Shown here: positions 1 through 9,413 of the stretch, piece after piece | Position numbering within the stretch: the stretch's first letter is position 1 | Layout of the letters: the number at the start of each line of letters is the position of its first letter | Source: Amycolatopsis keratiniphila subsp. keratiniphila | Lineage (GTDB): Bacteria > Actinomycetota > Actinomycetes > Mycobacteriales > Pseudonocardiaceae | Length of the DNA: 64,000 nucleotides | Assembly (NCBI RefSeq): GCF_001620365.2 | Contig: NZ_LQMT02000010.1 | Location: forward strand, 91,057 to 155,056 | Direction of reading: 5' to 3' | Made by a program: the position numbers and the translations under genes | The notes under the pieces: model-generated | Told to the model about the DNA's origin: nothing | What the model saw: only the letters and a program-made list of their open reading frames with translations | The model's database searches: none

Positions 1-29
1 GAAAGGGGCCTTCACGCGCTGCGAGCCGC

Positions 30-887
30 TTAGGGCAGGGTCAGGATCTCGGCGCCGTCCTCGGTCACCACGAGGGTGTGCTCGAACTGGGCCGTCCACT
101 TCTTGTCCTTGGTGGTGACGGTCCAGTCGTCGGCCCAGATGTCGTAGTCGATGGTGCCGAGGGTGATCATCGGCTCGATCGTGAAGGTCATGCCCTGCTC
201 GATCACCGTCTCGACGGACGGCTCCTCGTAGTGCAGGACGGTCGGCGCGGTGTGGAACGCCGGCCCGACACCATGTCCGGTGAAGTCCCGCACGACCCCG
301 TAGCCGAACCGCTTCGCGTAGGACTCGATGACCCGGCCGATGACGTTGAGCTGCCTGCCGGGGCGGACGGCCTTGATGGCGCGCATGGTCGCCTCACGCG
401 TGCGCTCGACCAGCAGCCGCGCCTCCTCCGAGACGTCACCCGCCAGGAACGTCGCGTTGGTGTCGCCGTGGACGCCGCCGATGAACGCGGTGACGTCGAT
501 GTTGCAGATGTCGCCGTCCTCGATCACCGTCGAATCCGGGATGCCGTGGCAGATCACCTCGTTGAGCGAGGTGCAGCACGACTTCGGGAACGCGCGGTAG
601 CCGAGCGTCGAGGGGTACGCGTGGTTGTCCAGGAGGAACTCGTGGATCACCTTGTCGATGTCGTCGGTGGTCGCGCCGGGTTTGACGGCCTTGCCACCCT
701 CCTCCAGCGCCTGCGCCGCGATCCGGCTCGCGACCCGCATCGCCTCGATCACCTCGGGTGTGCGGACCCCGTTGCCCGTGTCGCGTTTCGGTGCCGGCCG
801 GTCGACGTACTCGGGACGGGCGATGCTTGCGGGGACGACTCGCCGCGGCGTCTGGACGCCGGGCTTCAAGGGGGATCGAACGGACAT
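30..887 (-). CDS. map: Methionine aminopeptidase, type I (MapB-like)
   Basis: Cytosolic metalloprotease that removes the initiator methionine from new proteins. The 285-residue protein has a proline-rich N-terminal extension of about 40 residues ([15 protein letters not shown]), as in actinobacterial MapB (Rv2861c), followed by the pita-bread fold. Metal-ligand segments are visible: D in [17 protein letters not shown] in [11 protein letters not shown], and E in TIEPMI and QFEHT. The ATG start at 887 is followed directly by the extension. It lies downstream of the penicillin-binding lipoprotein on the same strand with a 23-base gap, so co-transcription is likely. Family assignment is secure; the separate role of this paralogue is inferred from mycobacteria. 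Confidence 0.95.
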   Translation of the reverse strand: MSVRSPLKPGVQTPRRVVPASIARPEYVDRPAPKRDTGNGVRTPEVIEAMRVASRIAAQALEEGGKAVKPGATTDDIDKVIHEFLLDNHAYPSTLGYRAFPKSCCTSLNEVICHGIPDSTVIEDGDICNIDVTAFIGGVHGDTNATFLAGDVSEEARLLVERTREATMRAIKAVRPGRQLNVIGRVIESYAKRFGYGVVRDFTGHGVGPAFHTAPTVLHYEEPSVETVIEQGMTFTIEPMITLGTIDYDIWADDWTVTTKDKKWTAQFEHTLVVTEDGAEILTLP

Positions 888-910
888 GAGCCCAGCCTAC
901 GACCTGGCGG

Positions 911-2716
911 CTAACCGAGCCCCGCCAGGAAGCGCTGGGCGGCCTCGACCGCGGGCCTGGACGTCCCCGCGTCGGTCGTCAGCACCGCGAAGGCCAGGTC
1001 CCCGGTGTAGCCGACGAACCAGCCGTGCGAATGCGTGCCGTCGCCGAACTGGGCCGTCCCGGTCTTGCCCCGGACGTCCGGCAAGGGCTTGAGCAGTGTC
1101 GCCGTGCCGTCGGTGACGACCTCGCGCATCATCCCGCGCAGCGCGTCGAGCACCTCCGGCTTGATCGGTTTGCCGAGCCCGGACGAGGTGGTGGCCATCC
1201 CCCGCACCAGCGTCGGCACCGGGACCTTGCCCGACTGGACCGTGGCGGTGGCGACCGCCAGGCCGAACGGGCTCGCCACGACGGTCCCCTGGCCGAACCC
1301 GTTCTCCGCGCGCTGCGCGACGGTGTTCGCCGGCGGCGACGAACCGGTGATCGTGGTCAGGCCGGGGATGACGAAGTCGGCGCCGATGCCGAGATCGCGT
1401 GCGGCGTCGGTCAGCGCGGCGGGAGGCAGGTCTGTCGAGAGCTTCGCGAACGTCGTGTTGCAGGACTTGGCGAACGCCGTGGAGAGCGGGACCACGCCGA
1501 GGGCGAACTTGCCCTCGTTCGGCACCGTCCGGTTCTCGAAGGTGGCCGTGCCGGGGCAATCCACCGGGCTGTCCGCCCGCACCGTGCCCGCGGACAGCGC
1601 CGCGACGGCGGTGGCCATCTTGAACGTGGAGCCCGGCGGGAAACGGCCGGTGAGCGCGATCGCGCCCTGCGGGTCCGCCGTGGCGTTCTGCGCCACCGCC
1701 AGCAGTTCGCCGGTCGACGGCTGGATCGCGACCAGCGCGGACGGCGTCGGGACCGGGGCGAGCGCCCGCTCCGCCGCCCCCTGCGCCTTCACGCTGAGCG
1801 TGCTGACGACCGCGGGCGCCGGTTTGGGGTGTTCGGAGTGCAGGTCGACGATCTCGCCACCGCCCGTGTCGAGCGTGACGACGCGCCAGCCCGCCGAGCC
1901 CTCCACCTGGTCCTCGACGAGCGACCGGAGCGCGGGCAGCACCTGCTTGCCGAAGTTCTTGTCGTCCGGCAGCAGCCTTTCCTGCTGGCTGAACCGGACC
2001 CCGGGCAGGTCGTAGATCTCGGGTTTCACCTCTTGGTAGCTGTTCGCCCGCAGGCTCACCACCGGATAGCCGGAGCCGGGTTTGAGCGCCTTCACGCCGT
2101 CGCGGATCGACTGGCCGGTCACCGACGCCTCGAACCGGTTGAGCGCCGCGCCGAGTTTGTCGGTGACGGCCACCAGGTCGCCCGCCTTCGCCGGGTCGAG
2201 CACGACGCTGACGACCGTCTGCGGGCGCAGCAACGGCACCCCGTCGCGGTCCAGCACCGGCGCCAGATCCGGCGGGTCCGCCTTCAGCGCGATGCTCTGC
2301 TGCGCGGCCAGCTGCGGATGGAGCGCGGTGGGCAGCCAGCGCACCTTCCAGCCGTCCTGCGTGGAATGGACCTGAGCGTCGGCCTTGTAGGTCCAGACCC
2401 GGCCGCGCGGCAGGTTCCAGGTGAGCTGATAGGTCGCCGTCCCGTTGTCCGCGCCGGACGCGTGCCGGACCTGCTTGTCCACGATCTTGATCGACTCGGG
2501 GGAAAGCGCCTTCCGCGCCATCTCCAGCGACTCGTGCGCGGCGTCGGGCGAATCGGTGAAGGAGGCCGCGGCGGCGACGTCACCGGACGAGAGCCCGCCG
2601 AGGAAACCCGTGATGGCGTCTTCGGGCCCGGAATCGGCGAAGAGCCCGCACCCGGCGGCCGAGAGGCCCACCATCCCCGCGAGCACGACGACGGCGACAC
2701 GACGACCTGCAGGCAT
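911..2716 (-). CDS. Penicillin-binding lipoprotein, MecA-N/transpeptidase
   Basis: Membrane-anchored D,D-transpeptidase for peptidoglycan cross-linking, the homologue of Rv2864c. I chose the ATG at 2716 rather than one 33 bases upstream because it begins a clean lipoprotein signal (MPAGRRVAVVVLAGMVGLSA) ending in the lipobox LSAAGC. Next come an NTF2-like MecA_N domain (about residues 25-140), a dimerisation domain, and the transpeptidase domain. Its motifs are SxxK (S363-TFK), SxN (SCN in AKSCNTTF) and KTG (GKTGTAQFGDG). Length of 601 residues is normal. All catalytic motifs are intact. Resemblance to MecA is at family level and is not evidence of beta-lactam resistance. Confidence 0.93.
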   Translation of the reverse strand: MPAGRRVAVVVLAGMVGLSAAGCGLFADSGPEDAITGFLGGLSSGDVAAAASFTDSPDAAHESLEMARKALSPESIKIVDKQVRHASGADNGTATYQLTWNLPRGRVWTYKADAQVHSTQDGWKVRWLPTALHPQLAAQQSIALKADPPDLAPVLDRDGVPLLRPQTVVSVVLDPAKAGDLVAVTDKLGAALNRFEASVTGQSIRDGVKALKPGSGYPVVSLRANSYQEVKPEIYDLPGVRFSQQERLLPDDKNFGKQVLPALRSLVEDQVEGSAGWRVVTLDTGGGEIVDLHSEHPKPAPAVVSTLSVKAQGAAERALAPVPTPSALVAIQPSTGELLAVAQNATADPQGAIALTGRFPPGSTFKMATAVAALSAGTVRADSPVDCPGTATFENRTVPNEGKFALGVVPLSTAFAKSCNTTFAKLSTDLPPAALTDAARDLGIGADFVIPGLTTITGSSPPANTVAQRAENGFGQGTVVASPFGLAVATATVQSGKVPVPTLVRGMATTSSGLGKPIKPEVLDALRGMMREVVTDGTATLLKPLPDVRGKTGTAQFGDGTHSHGWFVGYTGDLAFAVLTTDAGTSRPAVEAAQRFLAGLG

Positions 2717-2766
2717 GCCCCGGATCCTGCCAGCCCGGGCACCTTCCACCCGGATGCAACGCCGAT

Positions 2767-3624
2767 CTAGAACAGAACCGTCGCGTACTGCCCGACCTGC
2801 TGGAAGCCGATCTTGCGATAGGCGGCGAGCGCCGGGCTGTTGTAGGCGTTGACGTACAGGCTGGCCGTGCGGCCCATCCCGCGGACGAGCCTGGTCACCA
2901 CGGACGCCGTCCCGGCGGTGCCGAGACCGCCGCCGCGGCGTTCCGGATGCACCCAGACCCCCTGGATCTGGCCGACTGTGGAGGACATCGCGCCGATCTC
3001 GGCCTTGAAGACGACCTCGCCGTCTTCGAACCGCGCGAACGCCCGGCCGCCGGCGATCAGCTCCGCGACGCGGGCGCGATATCCGGCGCCACCGTCACCG
3101 TTGCGGGGGTCGACGCCGACCTCCTCGACGAACATGGCGATCGCGGCCGGGAGATAGCGGTCGAGCTCCTCCGGGCGCACCGCGCGGACCAGCGGATCGG
3201 CGGCGACGGACGGAATCCCGTCGAGCGCGAGCAACGGCTGGTCGTGCCGGACCTCCCTGGCGGGGCCCCATTCCGGCTCGAGCTCGTCCCACAGCCCCAG
3301 CACCTGCTCGGCCGGGCCGACCAGCGACGAGCAGCTCCGCTGACGGCGCAGGGCACGATCGGCGAAGGAACGCAGAGCGGAGGCGTTGCCGCGCAACGGG
3401 ATCAGGTTCGGCCCGGAGAAGCACAGCCCTTGGAGCCTGCCCGCCCGCACCGGACGGGAATCGGCGGCCCAGAGCTCGCCACCGAGCCGCCAGGGGTCGA
3501 GACCCGCCGTCTCCACCCTGGCACTGACCATGCAGCTGCCGACCGGGTCTGTGGCGAGCGCGGCACGGACCGCGGGATAGTCCCGATCATCGAGCAGCCG
3601 TGCACCTGCAAGCCGCAACACCAC
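2767..3624 (-). CDS. DUF4081 GNAT acetyltransferase (Rv2867c-like)
   Basis: Predicted acetyl-CoA-dependent N-acyltransferase of unknown substrate, 285 residues. The N-terminal half matches the actinobacterial DUF4081 domain. The C-terminal half is a GNAT fold with the acetyl-CoA loop GVWVHPERRGGGLGTAG and the closing motif NSPALAAYRKIGFQQVG. The GTG start at 3624 has GGAG five bases upstream. It lies between ispG and the penicillin-binding lipoprotein, the same neighbourhood as Rv2867c in mycobacteria. A long palindrome lies between it and ispG. The substrate cannot be told from the sequence. Confidence 0.88.
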   Translation of the reverse strand: MVLRLAGARLLDDRDYPAVRAALATDPVGSCMVSARVETAGLDPWRLGGELWAADSRPVRAGRLQGLCFSGPNLIPLRGNASALRSFADRALRRQRSCSSLVGPAEQVLGLWDELEPEWGPAREVRHDQPLLALDGIPSVAADPLVRAVRPEELDRYLPAAIAMFVEEVGVDPRNGDGGAGYRARVAELIAGGRAFARFEDGEVVFKAEIGAMSSTVGQIQGVWVHPERRGGGLGTAGTASVVTRLVRGMGRTASLYVNAYNSPALAAYRKIGFQQVGQYATVLF

Positions 3625-3711
3625 TCCAGAGTGCCAGATCAGCGGCGTAAACGGAACGCAAGCTTGACGACACGCTGAGAGAACTTCGGCAGGTCGGGGC
3701 CACCAGATGCA

Positions 3712-3758
3712 AGGAACGGTCCTTTCCTCGCAAAATTTGCGAGGAAAGGACCGTTCCT
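3712..3758. repeat. 23-bp perfect inverted repeat, 1-nt centre
   Basis: Arms 3712-3734 and 3736-3758 are exact reverse complements around a single A. Each arm contains a smaller palindrome (AGGA-ACGG-TCCT), so several foldings are possible. It sits between the ispG stop and the start of the acetyltransferase gene, both transcribed leftward. It could terminate ispG's upstream neighbour or act as a cruciform. There is no T run typical of a simple terminator. Two other long nested palindromes of different sequence occur at 8493 and 25390. Confidence 0.85.
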
Positions 3759-3775
3759 AGCGTGGTCTCGACCAG

Positions 3776-4927
<1,152 letters not shown>

Positions 4928-5045
4928 GCCGTCAAGCGTACCTACCCCGATCGGCGGACATCCACGACGTCAGCCGTCACGGTGAGCAGCGTTACCTGGG
5001 CAGCCCAATGATGCTGACAGCGCGCTCCGTCGCCACCCTCCCGCG

Positions 5046-6275
5046 TCACTGGAACAGCTTGACCGGGTTCACGATGTCGGCGGTGACGGTGAGCAGAGTC
5101 ACCGCGCCGCCGATGAAGACGAGCACCATCGTGACCGCGGACAGCTTCGTGTAGTCGACCGGTCCGCCCGCCGCCTTACCTCGCAGCTTTCGGATCCAGT
5201 CACGGACCCGCTCGTACCAGACGACCGCGATGTGCCCGCCGTCGAGCGGGAGCAGCGGCAGCAGGTTGAACACGCCGATGAAGAAGTTCAGGCTCGCCAG
5301 CAGGAGCACGAAGATCTCCCACAGGCCGCGCTCTGCGGCCTCGCCACCGATCCGGCTGGCGCCGACGACGCTGACCGGAGTGTTCGGGTCGCGCTCGCCG
5401 CCGAAGATGGACTCCACCACCGCGGGGATCCGCGAGGGGAATTCGATCAGCCGCTTGCCGGTCTCGGCGAACATCGTGCCGGTGAAGTCGAGTGTCGCCC
5501 CTACCGCGTCGACCGGGCCGTAGGTCGCCACCAGCGTCTTCGGGACCGGCGAGGCGCCGATCATGCCGACTTCCTTGACCGTGGTCTTGTCGGAAAGCAG
5601 GCGCTGCACGCGGGGCACGTCGACGGTCAAGTTCACCCGCTGCCCACCACGCTCGACCACGAACGGCGTCGGGCCGCCGGCGACCTGGACGGCCGCGAGC
5701 ACGTCGGTCCAGGTCGGCGTCGGCTTGCCGGCGACAGACACGATCTTGTCACCGGATTGGATCCCGGCGGTCTTCGCGGGGGTCGGCGCGCCCGCCGGGC
5801 AGGTCGTGTCGTTGAGCTGCTCCAGGGTGGTGGCCGAACGGGCGCAGGCGGTGGCGCTGATCACCGGCTCGGTCGGGGCGTTCGCCGCTTCCGGGTTCGG
5901 CAGGCCCATGGTGACGGCCATCAGGTACAGGATGACGAAACCGAGGATGAAGTGCATCGCCGAACCCGCCGACATGACGACGGTGCGCTTCCAGGTCTTG
6001 AAGCGCCACATCGCGCGCTTCGACTCTTCCGGGGTGACCTCGTCGAGCGCGGTCATGCCCGCGATGTCGCAGAACCCGCCGAGCGGGATCCACTTCACGC
6101 CGTACTCGGTCTCACCGCGGCGGAAGGAGAAGATCGTCGGCCCGAAGCCGATGAAGTAGCGCCGGACCTTCATGCCGAAGGCCTTGGCCGCCCACATGTG
6201 ACCGGCTTCGTGCAGGGCGACGGACAGGCAGATACCCAGCGCGAACAGCACGATCCCGAGAATGAACCAGAGCAC
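5046..6275 (-). CDS. rip1: Site-2 intramembrane zinc protease (Rip1/RseP)
   Basis: M50 protease that cuts transmembrane anti-sigma factors and other substrates within the membrane. At 409 residues it has the HExxH zinc motif in the first membrane segment (H22-EAGH26). A PDZ domain follows (about 165-240, with AGIQSGDKIVSVAGKPTPTW). The last part holds the third zinc ligand motif NLLPLLPLDGGH in a later membrane segment, then more hydrophobic helices. The gene starts three bases after the dxr stop, so dxr and rip1 are probably translated from one message. Homologue of Rv2869c. Substrates here are unknown; no anti-sigma factor gene is in the window. Confidence 0.94.
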   Translation of the reverse strand: MLWFILGIVLFALGICLSVALHEAGHMWAAKAFGMKVRRYFIGFGPTIFSFRRGETEYGVKWIPLGGFCDIAGMTALDEVTPEESKRAMWRFKTWKRTVVMSAGSAMHFILGFVILYLMAVTMGLPNPEAANAPTEPVISATACARSATTLEQLNDTTCPAGAPTPAKTAGIQSGDKIVSVAGKPTPTWTDVLAAVQVAGGPTPFVVERGGQRVNLTVDVPRVQRLLSDKTTVKEVGMIGASPVPKTLVATYGPVDAVGATLDFTGTMFAETGKRLIEFPSRIPAVVESIFGGERDPNTPVSVVGASRIGGEAAERGLWEIFVLLLASLNFFIGVFNLLPLLPLDGGHIAVVWYERVRDWIRKLRGKAAGGPVDYTKLSAVTMVLVFIGGAVTLLTVTADIVNPVKLFQ

Positions 6276-6278
6276 GCG

Positions 6279-7484
6279 CTACTTCCCCTTACCGATCAGC
6301 GCACCGGCACGCGCGCGAGCCCAGCGCTCGGCAGCTAGTACGTCATCCACGTCGCGAGGTTCACGACGCCATTCGTCGGCGGCTTCCACCACCTGGGCAA
6401 TAGTGTCCACAATCGAGGTGAAGCCGGTGTTCTGTGCCAGGAAGGCGGCCACCAGCTCCTCGTTCGCCGCGTTGTAGACCGCCGGGACGCAACCGCCCAC
6501 GGTCCCGGCGTGCCTCGCCAGCTCGACGGCCGGGAACGCCTCGTTGTCCAACGGCTCGAAAGTCCAGCTCGCGGGCTTGTCCCAGACGCACGCGGCCGCG
6601 GCGCCGGGTACGCGATCCGGCCAGTGCAGCGCCAGCGCGATCGGCAGCCGCATGTCGGGCGGGCTGGCCTGGGCGATCGTCGAACCGTCCACGAAGGTCA
6701 CCATCGAGTGGATGATCGACTGCGGGTGGACGACCACGTCGATGCGGTCGGTCTCGATGTCGAACAGGAGCTTCGCCTCGATCAGCTCCAGTCCCTTGTT
6801 GACCAAAGTGGACGAATTGATCGTGATGAGCGGGCCCATGGACCAGGTCGGATGCGCCATCGCCTGCTCGACTGTGACGTCGGCCAACTCCGCGCGCTTA
6901 CGCCCGCGGAACGGCCCGCCGGAGGCGGTGAGCACCAGCCGGGCGACCTCGGACTCTCGGCCGGCGCGCAGGGCCTGCGCGATCGCGGAGTGCTCGGAGT
7001 CCACCGGGACGATCTGGCCCGGCTTGGCCGCGGCCAGCACGAGCGGCCCGCCCGCGATCAGCGACTCCTTGTTGGCCAGCGCCAGCGTGGCGCCGGTGGC
7101 GAGCGCGCGCAGGGTCGGCGGGAGCCCCTGGGAGCCGGGGAGCGCGTTGAGCACGACGTCGACGGGGGTGGCGTCGATCATCTCGACGACCGCGTCGGCC
7201 CCGGCGAAGATGCGCGGGAGCTTGAAGTCGCCGCTGGAGTAGCCGCGCTTCTGCGCCTCGGCGTACAACGCGAGCTGGAGGTCTTCCACGGCCGTCGGCC
7301 TGCTGATGGCGACGGCGTCGACCTGGTGCGCCAGGGCCTGCGCGGCCAGCGCGGCGGGGTCGGAGCCGCCCGCGGCGATCCCGGCGACCCGGAACAGCTC
7401 CGGGTTGCGGGCCGCGACGTCGAGGGCCTGGGCGCCGACCGATCCGGTCGAACCGAGCACGAGCACACTTCGCGAGGTAGTCAT
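6279..7484 (-). CDS. dxr: 1-deoxy-D-xylulose-5-phosphate reductoisomerase
   Basis: Converts DXP to MEP with NADPH, the first committed step of the MEP pathway, and is the fosmidomycin target. The 401 residues include the NADPH loop [14 protein letters not shown], the catalytic region [11 protein letters not shown] and PVDSEHSAI with metal-binding acids, and the flexible substrate loop with [21 protein letters not shown]. The ATG at 7484 opens the gene. It is first in the dxr-rip1-ispG run and is divergent from the DUF2631 gene at 7580, so the 95-base gap should hold both promoters. Confidence 0.97.
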   Translation of the reverse strand: MTTSRSVLVLGSTGSVGAQALDVAARNPELFRVAGIAAGGSDPAALAAQALAHQVDAVAISRPTAVEDLQLALYAEAQKRGYSSGDFKLPRIFAGADAVVEMIDATPVDVVLNALPGSQGLPPTLRALATGATLALANKESLIAGGPLVLAAAKPGQIVPVDSEHSAIAQALRAGRESEVARLVLTASGGPFRGRKRAELADVTVEQAMAHPTWSMGPLITINSSTLVNKGLELIEAKLLFDIETDRIDVVVHPQSIIHSMVTFVDGSTIAQASPPDMRLPIALALHWPDRVPGAAAACVWDKPASWTFEPLDNEAFPAVELARHAGTVGGCVPAVYNAANEELVAAFLAQNTGFTSIVDTIAQVVEAADEWRREPRDVDDVLAAERWARARAGALIGKGK

Positions 7485-7579
7485 CGGGGCTCATTGTCGC
7501 TTGGGGCCCGTCGGGCGCGTGCAGCCAGGTGTGGGATCATTCGCGGGCAAGCGAACCATCGGGTTTTGAGGAGTTGATC

Positions 7580-7849
7580 GTGGCGAGCAAAGCGGTCGAA
7601 AAGCGCGGCCGGGTGGGCGTCGACACCGTCGACCCGCGCGACGAGCCGTCGGCCGAGTGGGGCTGGCACGGTTCCTTCCCGAAGGCGACGCGGATCGCGG
7701 GCTGGCTGAGTGCGATCATCCTGCTGGTGATGCTGTACGGCAACCACCACGGCTGGACCGAGAACCTGTGGCTGATCGGCCTGTCGCTGCTGATGATGTT
7801 CGGGCTGGTGCTCGACATCCGCAAGCAGCGCACGGCCTGGCGCAAGTAG
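7580..7849 (+). CDS. DUF2631 small membrane protein
   Basis: An 89-residue protein of unknown function, similar to the actinobacterial DUF2631 family (Rv2876-like). I placed the start at GTG 7580 because a strong GAGGAG sits six bases upstream; the longer open frame has no ribosome site. It has a charged soluble N-terminus (RGRVGVDTVDPRDEPSAEWG), then two membrane segments (ATRIAGWLSAIILLVMLYGN and LWLIGLSLLMMFGLVLDI) and a basic tail RKQRTAWRK. It is divergent from dxr, as in mycobacteria. Family membership is fairly sure; no biochemical role can be read from the sequence. Confidence 0.82.
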   Translation: MASKAVEKRGRVGVDTVDPRDEPSAEWGWHGSFPKATRIAGWLSAIILLVMLYGNHHGWTENLWLIGLSLLMMFGLVLDIRKQRTAWRK

Positions 7850-7861
7850 GTCCTTCACGGC

Positions 7862-8473
7862 TCAATGGCCCTTGTCCACCTTCGTGGGCAGGGGCCATTC
7901 GCCGTTCTGGGCCCACAGCTCGTTGACGATCTTGACCGCGTCACCGGCCTCGACCCCGTAGCGATGCCGGTACTTCGCGGCCGGCCGCTGGACGACCGCG
8001 GCGACCTCCCCGATGGCGACGTTGTTCCAAGTGCCGTTCGGGTAGAACTGCCGCATCACGGCGAGGAACCGGCCGGTCGCCCACACCGGGTCGGTGCGCT
8101 GTTCGAAGGAGCCCCAGCTCGCGCGCTGCTGGAAGAGCCCGACCGAGTCGCCGAGGCCGCCGTCGAGGTTGGCGATACTCGATTCGACGATCACCGTCGC
8201 GATCGCGATGGCCGCCGCGCGATCGTTGAGCCCCGATCTCTGCACGGTCTCGACGATCACTCTGGCGCACGAGGTGTTGTACGGGTTCATGTAGCCGCGC
8301 ATCTTGGTGGCGAGCTGCTGGTTGAGGCTTTGGGCGGAGTCGGTGTCGTCGGCGGACGCGCCCGCCTGGGCGCACGGCAGGGCGATGTGTTCGACCTGGT
8401 CGGGCCGGATCTCGGTGGGCGGGAGCAGGACGAGGGAGAAGGCGAGGTACGCGGCGGTGAGTGAGCTCAGCAT
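7862..8473 (-). CDS. Secreted lysozyme-like hydrolase domain protein
   Basis: A 203-residue secreted protein. An N-terminal hydrophobic segment (MLSSLTAAYLAFSLVLLPP) is followed by one domain with lysozyme/SLT-like hallmarks: a candidate catalytic glutamate, E97, in VIVESS and then GDSVGLFQQRASWG, which mirrors the SxGLxQ signature. The same domain (NPYNTSCARVIVETVQRSGL versus SAYNASCARAIVRQTKARGL) is the N-terminal half of the repeat protein at 14608, so the two are paralogues. It is convergent with the DUF2631 gene. It probably acts on peptidoglycan outside the membrane, but activity is inferred only from motif resemblance. Confidence 0.65.
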   Translation of the reverse strand: MLSSLTAAYLAFSLVLLPPTEIRPDQVEHIALPCAQAGASADDTDSAQSLNQQLATKMRGYMNPYNTSCARVIVETVQRSGLNDRAAAIAIATVIVESSIANLDGGLGDSVGLFQQRASWGSFEQRTDPVWATGRFLAVMRQFYPNGTWNNVAIGEVAAVVQRPAAKYRHRYGVEAGDAVKIVNELWAQNGEWPLPTKVDKGH

Positions 8474-8492
8474 ATGCGGTGACCGTTCGGTG

Positions 8493-8550
8493 CAGGTGGT
8501 CGTGAGTGGCGATTCGTGTTCTAACCCGAATCGCCACTCACGACCACCTG
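8493..8550. repeat. 24-bp perfect inverted repeat, 10-nt loop
   Basis: Arms 8493-8516 and 8527-8550 are exact reverse complements, and the loop has a further three-pair stem. It lies in the divergent gap between the lysozyme-like gene (leftward) and the cyclophilin gene (rightward), so it is upstream of both. A terminator role is therefore unlikely. A cruciform, a regulator site or a mobile palindrome is more likely. Confidence 0.85.
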
Positions 8551-8610
8551 GACGGCACCCCCGCGTGAACGGCTACCCGACGACCATCCTTTTGGGTTAG
8601 GTTCCCCCTC

Positions 8611-9285
8611 ATGAAGCTGCGCTGGGGTGTCACCGCTGTCGTTTCCGCTCTCGCCGCCGTGCTCCTGCCCGGCGTCGCCACCGCCGCGCCCGCCACGGCG
8701 TCCTTGCCGATCGTGCGCTGCGAGTTCACGCCGACACCGGAAAACCCCGCGGCCCGCCCGGTCCTGCGGCCTCTCCCCTTCGCGTTCACCCGCGGCACCG
8801 TCGACGTCACGTTCCGCTTCAACTACGGCCCGGTGACCGTGCGCCTGAACCGCGCCGGCGCTGCCCCGTGCGCCGTCCACAACCTGGCGAGCCTGGCCCT
8901 GCAGCGCTTCTACGACCGCAGCCAGTGCTGGCGCCTGACGAACTCCTCGCGCCTCGGCGTCATGCAGTGCGGCGACATCTACGAAGCCGAGAAGGGCGGG
9001 CCGGGCTACAAGTTCGCGGACGAGGTCGACGGCACCGAGACCTACGAACGCGGCACCATCGCCATGGGCAACCAGGGCCCCGGCACGAACGGCAGCGAGT
9101 TCTTCATCGTGCACTCGTTCGCGAACATCCCGAAGAACTATTCGGTGATGGGCAAGGTCGTGCGGGGCATGGAGGTGCTGGACCGGATCGTGGCGAACGG
9201 CATCATCCCGACGGATCCGAACGGGCCTCAGGACGGACTGCCCGCGAAGCCGGTGAAGATCCAGAAGGCGACCGTCGGTTTCTGA
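8611..9285 (+). CDS. Secreted cyclophilin-type peptidyl-prolyl isomerase
   Basis: Catalyses cis-trans isomerisation of proline bonds, here outside the membrane. The 224-residue protein starts with a signal peptide (MKLRWGVTAVVSALAAVLLP...ATAAPA). The cyclophilin domain follows from about residue 60: RFYDRSQCWRL, GVMQCGDIYEAEKGGPGYKFADE, the core GTIAMGNQGPGTNGSEFFI, and the C-terminal YSVMGKVVRGMEVLDRI. Two cysteine pairs in the exported domain could form disulfides. The start follows the 8493 palindrome by 60 bases. It is a single gene and probably helps fold exported proteins. Confidence 0.92.
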   Translation: MKLRWGVTAVVSALAAVLLPGVATAAPATASLPIVRCEFTPTPENPAARPVLRPLPFAFTRGTVDVTFRFNYGPVTVRLNRAGAAPCAVHNLASLALQRFYDRSQCWRLTNSSRLGVMQCGDIYEAEKGGPGYKFADEVDGTETYERGTIAMGNQGPGTNGSEFFIVHSFANIPKNYSVMGKVVRGMEVLDRIVANGIIPTDPNGPQDGLPAKPVKIQKATVGF

Positions 9286-9413
9286 CCGGAGCGCCCAAAA
9301 GACACAAAATCGTAGGCCGTTCGGCCGAACCCATTTTTTGTTCACCGATTCATGTGACGAAAACCTCCCGCCAAGCGATGCTGATCATGTTGGCCTTGAG
9401 GGGGGGTTCTGGC

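Noticed and set aside
4960..5100. Similar short stretches (GTCACGGTGAGCAG and GTGACGGTGAGCAG) near the rip1 3' end
   Set aside because: Only a single imperfect short match; likely chance in high-GC sequence.
8868..9413. Upstream extension of the SARP/STAND frame over the cyclophilin gene
   Set aside because: The extension is out of frame with real cyclophilin codons and not protein-like; the winged helix begins at 9414 behind a good ribosome site.
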